The notes beneath the pieces were generated by a model. The model was not told where the DNA came from. It searched no databases and saw nothing but the letters and a program-made list of their open reading frames with translations. From NCBI GenBank assembly GCA_043101635.1, contig JBICIE010000331.1:1-17028 (forward strand): DNA of 17,028 nucleotides, in the 5' to 3' direction. A program made the translations under genes and the position numbers. Source of the DNA: CAYMJK01 sp043101635. GTDB lineage: Bacteria > Planctomycetota > Phycisphaerae > Phycisphaerales > UBA1924. Below are positions 13,507 through 17,028 of the stretch, piece by piece. Numbering within the stretch: position 1 is the first letter of the stretch; every line of letters begins with the position of its first letter.

Positions 13507-13512
13507 TGACCA

Positions 13513-14232
13513 ATGGGCAACTTCCTGCAGTTCCTGGCGAACAACCTCCAGCTCCTGTTCTTCATCGCCGTGGCGATCATCCCGGCGATCGGCGCCGTGG
13601 TGCGCTGGGCGGAGAAGCAGCGGGAGGAGCGGCGGCGGATGGCGGAGATGGAGCGGCGCCGACTGGAGGCGCTGCGGACCGGGCGCGTCGAGATCCTGCA
13701 GACGACCATGCAGGCGCCTCAGACCACCATGCCGGCGCCGGCGACGGCAAGGCAGGAGGAGGCGGTCCGGCGCCAGCGCGAGATGCAGGAGCGCATGCGC
13801 CAGCGGCTCGAGCAGCAGCGGCGTCAGCAGCAGGCGACGGCGCGCCCGCGCCCGGCGCCGACGACCCAGCGCCCAGGGCCGGCGCCGACGACCCAGCGTC
13901 CGGGGCCGGCGCGTCAGCGTCCGGCGCCACCGGCGCGCCGGCCGGCGGCGCCCCGTCCTGCTGGACGGCAACCTGGCGCCGAGCGCGAGCGGAAGCGGCA
14001 GGCGCCACCGGAGATTGCGCCGCAGACACTGATCGAGACGCCGACGCTGGTGTCGACGCAGGAAATCGGCGTGCGCCGGGCCGAACCACCCGCGGCACGG
14101 GCGCGGGTCGTTCCGCGCGTGGGCCCGGGCATGACGGTTCAGCAACTGCGCGAGGCGATCGTGCTGCGCGAACTGCTGGATCGGCCGCTGGCGCTGCGTG
14201 AACGGGGTCCGGGGCCGGATCTGTTCGATTGA
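13513..14232 (+). CDS. Membrane-anchored coiled-coil / proline-rich protein of unknown function
   Basis: A 239-aa protein with no recognised enzyme domain. One membrane helix lies at about 11-31 (NLQLLFFIAVAIIPAIGAVV). It is followed by a highly charged predicted coiled coil (about 33-60 and 80-108, rich in E, R and Q), then an Ala/Pro/Arg-rich disordered stretch (109-165) with an RPGPAPTTQ repeat. A conserved-looking C-terminal helix follows (MTVQQLREAIVLRELLDRPLALRE, about 207-230, key residues M, L, R and E). This architecture, with a single-pass N-terminus, a disordered linker and a short end helix, suggests a tether that presents the end helix to a partner (inference). It starts 9 nt after the ABC ATPase stop and is probably co-expressed with it. 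Codon composition matches the neighbours. Confidence 0.75.
   Translation: MGNFLQFLANNLQLLFFIAVAIIPAIGAVVRWAEKQREERRRMAEMERRRLEALRTGRVEILQTTMQAPQTTMPAPATARQEEAVRRQREMQERMRQRLEQQRRQQQATARPRPAPTTQRPGPAPTTQRPGPARQRPAPPARRPAAPRPAGRQPGAERERKRQAPPEIAPQTLIETPTLVSTQEIGVRRAEPPAARARVVPRVGPGMTVQQLREAIVLRELLDRPLALRERGPGPDLFD
13853..13906 (+). repeat. 27-bp tandem repeat (2 copies plus a partial) encoding RPGPAPTTQ
   Basis: Units at 13853-13879 and 13880-13906 differ at two positions, and a degenerate third follows. It lies in the disordered linker of the membrane-anchored coiled-coil protein. Confidence 0.85.
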
Positions 14233-14285
14233 GGTTCGGCGAGGCCTGCCACCGGCCAGGGCGGCGGTGCGCCCGCCGGCGCCAG

Positions 14286-14291
14286 TACAAT
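14286..14291 (+). promoter_or_regulatory. Candidate -10 box (TACAAT) for the ABM-like gene
   Basis: TACAAT differs from the -10 consensus at one base and lies 28 nt before the ATG at 14320. A GGGAG Shine-Dalgarno sequence lies between them. No clear -35 is seen. Confidence 0.45.
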
Positions 14292-14319
14292 CCGGGGAAC
14301 TTCAGAGAAGGGAGCACTC

Positions 14320-14883
14320 ATGGCGATTCGACGCAGCGCGCTTGTTGTCGGTTTTCTGGCTCTGGCCGGCGCCGCGGCGCTCGGCCTGACGCAGCCGCAG
14401 GGCAATCAGCCGGAAGGCAACCAGCCCCGCCAGAGCCCCGCAGTGGACCTCGGGCAGATGCTGGTTGCGGGGCTGAAGCAGACCGAGGGCTGCCTGGGGG
14501 TGGAGATGGCCCAGACATCCAGCGGCAAGAGCGTGATCATGGCCTGGTTCGAGGACCGCGAGGCGGTGCGCCGGTACTACAACCACCCGACGCACATCGC
14601 GATGATGCGGATGCTCGGCGGAGATCCGGCGGCGCACACGCCGCTGGAGCATGTGGCCGAGGACACGCCGGTGCTGGTCATCGCGTCGCTGGTGATGTCG
14701 CAGGAGAACAAGATTGCCGGCGCGCCGATGCCGATCAGCCAGATCGCCATCGAGTTGTACGCGCCGCTGCCGGGCGGGGCGTACATCAACGGGCGCATGG
14801 CGCCGGAAGGCTTCCCGGTCGAGCACATGAAAAACTACACCGAGACGGGATACGGCAAGGGCGCTGAGGGCGGGAACCGGTAG
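14320..14883 (+). CDS. Exported protein with ABM (dimeric alpha/beta barrel)-like domain
   Basis: A 187-aa protein. The signal peptide is MAIRRSALVVGFLALAGAAAL with cleavage at about 22-26, followed by a short QPQGNQPEGNQP spacer. Residues 45-95 (GCLGVEMAQTSSGKSVIMAWF, then EDREAVRRYYNHPTHIAMM) read like the antibiotic-biosynthesis-monooxygenase fold, with a Y-x-x-H-P-x-H pattern near the first helix. ABM proteins are usually cytosolic oxygenases or heme-degrading enzymes; here the domain is exported, so its role is open. The second half (about 105-187) is less typical. The start is secured by the GGGAG Shine-Dalgarno sequence 5 nt from the ATG. It is separated by 87 nt from the upstream coiled-coil gene and ends 5 nt from the convergent MFS gene. 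Confidence 0.75.
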   Translation: MAIRRSALVVGFLALAGAAALGLTQPQGNQPEGNQPRQSPAVDLGQMLVAGLKQTEGCLGVEMAQTSSGKSVIMAWFEDREAVRRYYNHPTHIAMMRMLGGDPAAHTPLEHVAEDTPVLVIASLVMSQENKIAGAPMPISQIAIELYAPLPGGAYINGRMAPEGFPVEHMKNYTETGYGKGAEGGNR

Positions 14884-14888
14884 CCCCG

Positions 14889-16103
14889 TCAGCGTCGTCC
14901 GGCGGCCATCTGTGCCGCTTCGGGGCGATGGCGCAGCCGCGCCATGGCGATGACGCCGAGGGCGGGCCCGATGGCCAGCAGCGAGAAGGCAACGTCCCAG
15001 CCCCAGCGTTCGGCGGCTTCGGGAGTGAGGCGGATCGTCCCCCAGGTGAGCCCGAAGCCGAGGCAGGTCTGCATGGTCAGCGCGGTGCCGACGTGCTCGG
15101 GATCGGCCAGTTCGCTGATGGCGGCGCTGAACTGGGCGCTGTCGGCGACGATGAAGGCGCCCCAGAGCAGGCACACGGCCAGCAGCGCCAGCGGGTGATC
15201 GAACAGCAGCCCGGCGCACAGGGCGCAGGCGCCGGATATGGCCATGCTCCAGATGGTGACGGTCGTGCGTCCAATGCGGTCGGCCACGGCGCCGGCCAGC
15301 ACAGCGCTGGCCCCGCCGACGGCGATGATGGCGAACCCGGCGGCCCGACCCGCGGCATCGCCCAACCCGGCGCTGCGCAACGATGCGCCGACGACAATGG
15401 GGGCCCAGGCCCACATCGCGTACAACTCCCACATGTGCCCGAGATAGCCCAGGTTGGCCAGGCGCACCGCGGGTGACCAGAACACCACGCCGGCGTGACG
15501 CCAGGAGAACGACCGGGCCGCGGGGAGCAGCGGGCCGGGGCGCACCATCGTCCACGCGATCAGCGCGGCGGCGAGCGCTGAGACGGAGGAGATCCAGAGG
15601 GTGATCCGCCAGTCGGGGCTTGCCGCGCGGCTGGCGGATCCGATCGCCGCGAACAGGTGCGGCGAGGCGGATCCGACTGTCAGGGCGCCGACCAGGGCGC
15701 CGATGGCCATGCCGCGCCCGCGGTCGAACCACGTGGCCATCAGCTTCATGCCAGTCGGGTAGACCCCGGCCAGGCAGGCGCCGGTGGCGAACCGCAGCGC
15801 GAGGGCGACGGCGAAGGGGGCGATATCGAGCGCGATCAGCCCGTTCAAGGCGGCGCCGGCCAGGGCGCTGCTGGCGAGGACCCGGTCGGCCCGAAAGCGA
15901 TCGGCGAGATTCAGCAGGGCGCTGGCCAGCGCCCCGGCGACGAAGCCGAGCTGCACCGAGATCGTCAGCCAGGCCTGCCCGGCGCCGGAGAGGTCGAAGC
16001 GCTCGGCAAGCTGCGGCGAGACGGCCGTGGCGCTGAACCACAGGGCCATCGCGAGCGACTCGGCCGCGGCGAGGAGCAGGAGCATGCGCCAGCGGAGGGC
16101 CAT
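14889..16103 (-). CDS. MFS transporter
   Basis: A 404-aa inner-membrane transporter of the major facilitator superfamily, with twelve predicted helices in two bundles. The opening is typical: ESLAMALWFSATAVSPQL in helix 1 and LTISVQLGFVAGALASALL in helix 2. The loop 2-3 motif is LADRFRADRVL, a variant of the MFS motif G-x-x-x-D-R-x-G-R-R. The equivalent loop in the second half is VADRIGRTTV. GACLAGVYPTGMKLMATWFDRGRGMAIG carries the G-x-Y-P-x-G signature of helix 4-5 found in nitrate/cyanate and related transporters (about 108-135). No substrate can be assigned. The start at 16103 lies 10 nt after a TACCGT box and lacks a clear Shine-Dalgarno sequence. It is convergent with the ABM-like gene. 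Confidence 0.88.
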   Translation of the reverse strand: MALRWRMLLLLAAAESLAMALWFSATAVSPQLAERFDLSGAGQAWLTISVQLGFVAGALASALLNLADRFRADRVLASSALAGAALNGLIALDIAPFAVALALRFATGACLAGVYPTGMKLMATWFDRGRGMAIGALVGALTVGSASPHLFAAIGSASRAASPDWRITLWISSVSALAAALIAWTMVRPGPLLPAARSFSWRHAGVVFWSPAVRLANLGYLGHMWELYAMWAWAPIVVGASLRSAGLGDAAGRAAGFAIIAVGGASAVLAGAVADRIGRTTVTIWSMAISGACALCAGLLFDHPLALLAVCLLWGAFIVADSAQFSAAISELADPEHVGTALTMQTCLGFGLTWGTIRLTPEAAERWGWDVAFSLLAIGPALGVIAMARLRHRPEAAQMAAGRR

Positions 16104-16113
16104 CGGGTGGCCG

Positions 16114-16119
16114 ACGGTA
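16114..16119 (-). promoter_or_regulatory. Candidate -10 box (TACCGT) for the MFS gene
   Basis: On the minus strand TACCGT is followed by 10 nt and the ATG at 16103, giving a leader of only a few nucleotides. The spacing is the same as at the threonine aldolase. Confidence 0.3.
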
Positions 16120-16218
16120 GCGGTCGGGCGGGGCCGGAGTCGGGCGGGGCGGACGAGGCCCGGCGCCGGGCCGAGGCCGGGACGGCGCCGGCCGGGTTCC
16201 CGGCGGGGAGCGCGAGAG

Positions 16219-16249
16219 TGGACAACCCGCCAGCCGCCGCCGATACGGC
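16219..16249 (+). promoter_or_regulatory. Candidate promoter of tRNA-Thr
   Basis: TGGACA (16219-16224) is one base from the -35 consensus. A weaker -10 region, GATACG or TACGGC (16242-16249), lies 17-19 nt on, just before the tRNA at 16258. Confidence 0.4.
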
Positions 16250-16257
16250 GGGCTCAC

Positions 16258-16330
16258 GCCACCTTAGCTCAGTCGGTAGAGCGGAGCTTTCGTAAAGCTC
16301 AGGTCCGGGGTTCGAGTCCCCGAGGTGGCT
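16258..16330 (+). tRNA. tRNA-Thr (anticodon CGT)
   Basis: A 73-nt tRNA. The acceptor stem GCCACCT (16258-16264) pairs with AGGTGGC (16323-16329), with discriminator T16330. The D-arm has GCTC/GAGC. The anticodon stem GAGCT/AGCTC encloses the 7-nt loop TTCGTAA, anticodon CGT at 16291-16293, reading ACG. The T-arm has CGGGG, TTCGAGT and CCCCG. CCA is not encoded. It is single, with no neighbouring tRNA genes, and is followed within 20 nt by an RHS remnant. Confidence 0.97.
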
Positions 16331-16350
16331 TTCCGCCTTGCGCGTAGAGA

Positions 16351-17028
16351 ATGGGGCGCAGGCTGGTAGTGGATAACCAGATCCGCGATCCGGTTCAGGG
16401 CAGCAACAACGGGGAGGAGTCGGAGGGCGAGAACGGGCAGATCGGCGGCGGCTCGGCCGTCGAGTACCTGGAGCGCGAGTACGTCTGGGGACCCGGAGAT
16501 AACGGGTTCGATGAGCTCCTCGTCCAGTACAACCGCTGGGGGGATGAGTTCTGGGCCATCATGGACGCCGGCGGCGACCTGGTGGCGCTGTGCGACCTCG
16601 GCGGGCCGAATGACGAGGCCCGGGTCGTCGGCCAGTGGACCTACGACGCCTACGGCGCGGTGCTCAGCGCTGATCACCTGCACGCGATGGCGCTGCCGCA
16701 TCTGGGGCACAAGGGGCTGTTCGTGGACCGGCTGGATGTCGGCGTCGTCACCGGCGTCGGCGGGCCCGAGTCGCCGCGGCTGGTCCCGTACGCCCGCGCC
16801 ATCTACCACAACCGGAATCGGGCGTACTCGCCGACGCTGGGCGGTTCGTGCAATCCGATCCACATAAGACGGGTCAGTTACTGATAGGCTTCGCGAAGCT
16901 TGGCACGCGGATCTCCGTCGACGCAGCGGGCCTGAGTATCGATGATCTGTATGCTGATGGCACGAATCTCTACCAGTACATCGGATCCAATACATGGAAT
17001 CATCGTGACCCGCTTGGCCTCTTCTTCG
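16351..17028 (+). pseudogene. RHS-repeat protein remnant: 5'-truncated, frameshifted, running off the window
   Basis: The first frame (16351-16841) encodes RHS core sequence: YVWGPGDNGFDELLVQYNRWG, then QWTYDAYGAVLS, GHKGLFVDRLDVG and PYARAIYHNRNRAYSPTLG. At 16840-16842 one base seems missing. The matching continuation GRFVQSDPHKTGQLL, then ISVDAAGLSIDDLYADGTNLYQYIGSN and RDPLGLFF, is found in another frame from 16842 to the window end (62 codons). Without correction the protein stops at 16884 after 177 aa. The 5' side is missing too: an in-frame TAG lies at 16345-16347, and similarity starts only at MGRRL, 20 nt after the tRNA. Full RHS proteins are much longer and carry a variable C-terminal toxin after D-P-x-G-L, which would lie beyond the window. 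A sequencing error at the frameshift cannot be excluded, but the truncation would remain. Confidence 0.8.

Noticed and set aside
16157..16172. 16-bp perfect palindrome GGCCCGGC-GCCGGGCC between the MFS gene and tRNA-Thr
   Set aside because: It is made only of G and C in a very GC-rich stretch with many partial copies around it. Chance is a sufficient explanation without conservation data.
14302..16257. 651-aa open frame on the minus strand over the MFS gene
   Set aside because: It is an Arg/Pro-rich shadow in another frame of the MFS transporter, whose own frame has twelve membrane helices.

Overview
The window is high-GC DNA, about 70% G+C by eye, from a bacterium that I place in the Planctomycetota, most likely class Phycisphaerae. 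The evidence is family-level. One exported protein ends in a duplicated C-terminal module, D-x-DGDG-x-LTFFDFL-x-FQN, of the 'GC-type dockerin' kind typical of Phycisphaerae. A small membrane protein ends in a CPTC-NYDL-CPEC zinc ribbon common in planctomycetes. There is a planctomycete-style RHS-repeat end (GTNLYQYIGSN, DPLGL) and an exported collagen-like protein. The species cannot be named from the sequence.

Layout from left to right. (1) 1-1827, plus strand: undecaprenyl diphosphate synthase (uppS), then a SAM-dependent methyltransferase behind a structured 152-nt gap. (2) 1841-3805, minus strand: an Hsp20 small heat-shock protein, a strong terminator-like hairpin, then a TPR-sulfotransferase. 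(3) 3979-5055, plus strand: an L-threonine aldolase, divergent from hsp20, whose end overlaps the end of the next operon by 41 nt. (4) 5015-6353, minus strand: a two-gene unit of a protein with a degenerate RelA/SpoT-like HD domain followed by a PilZ-domain protein, preceded by a perfect 10-bp inverted repeat. (5) 6389-6868: about 480 nt without a gene, packed with small perfect hairpins, some with shared flanks (a REP-like array). (6) 6869-7450, plus strand: the zinc-ribbon membrane protein, whose last codons lie in a 7-bp tandem repeat and which is followed by a repeat-rich convergent gap. (7) 7663-9057, minus strand: a secreted beta-propeller/PQQ-like protein with a dockerin-like tail. It is divergent from (8) 9305-11611, plus strand: a secreted collagen-like protein with 149 uninterrupted Gly-X-Y triplets. 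(9) 11626-12609, minus strand: an NDUFA9-like NAD(P)-binding protein. (10) 12697-14883, plus strand: an orphan ABC ATPase, a membrane-anchored coiled-coil/proline-rich protein, and an exported ABM-fold-like protein. (11) 14889-16103, minus strand: an MFS transporter. (12) 16258-16330: tRNA-Thr(CGT). It is followed 20 nt later by a 5'-truncated, frameshifted RHS-repeat remnant that runs off the window.

Most of the window is ordinary chromosomal content: housekeeping and envelope genes in short transcription units. The parts that deserve a second look are the degenerate-HD/PilZ operon with its palindromic operator candidate, the hairpin array beside it, the modular collagen gene, the RHS remnant at the tRNA 3' end with a lower-GC tail, and a recurring -10-like box TAnnnT placed 5-10 nt before start codons, which suggests leaderless or near-leaderless transcripts. 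I do not see a phage-defence, CRISPR, secretion or biosynthetic cluster. I also do not see an obviously new multi-gene system beyond the small HD-like/PilZ unit.
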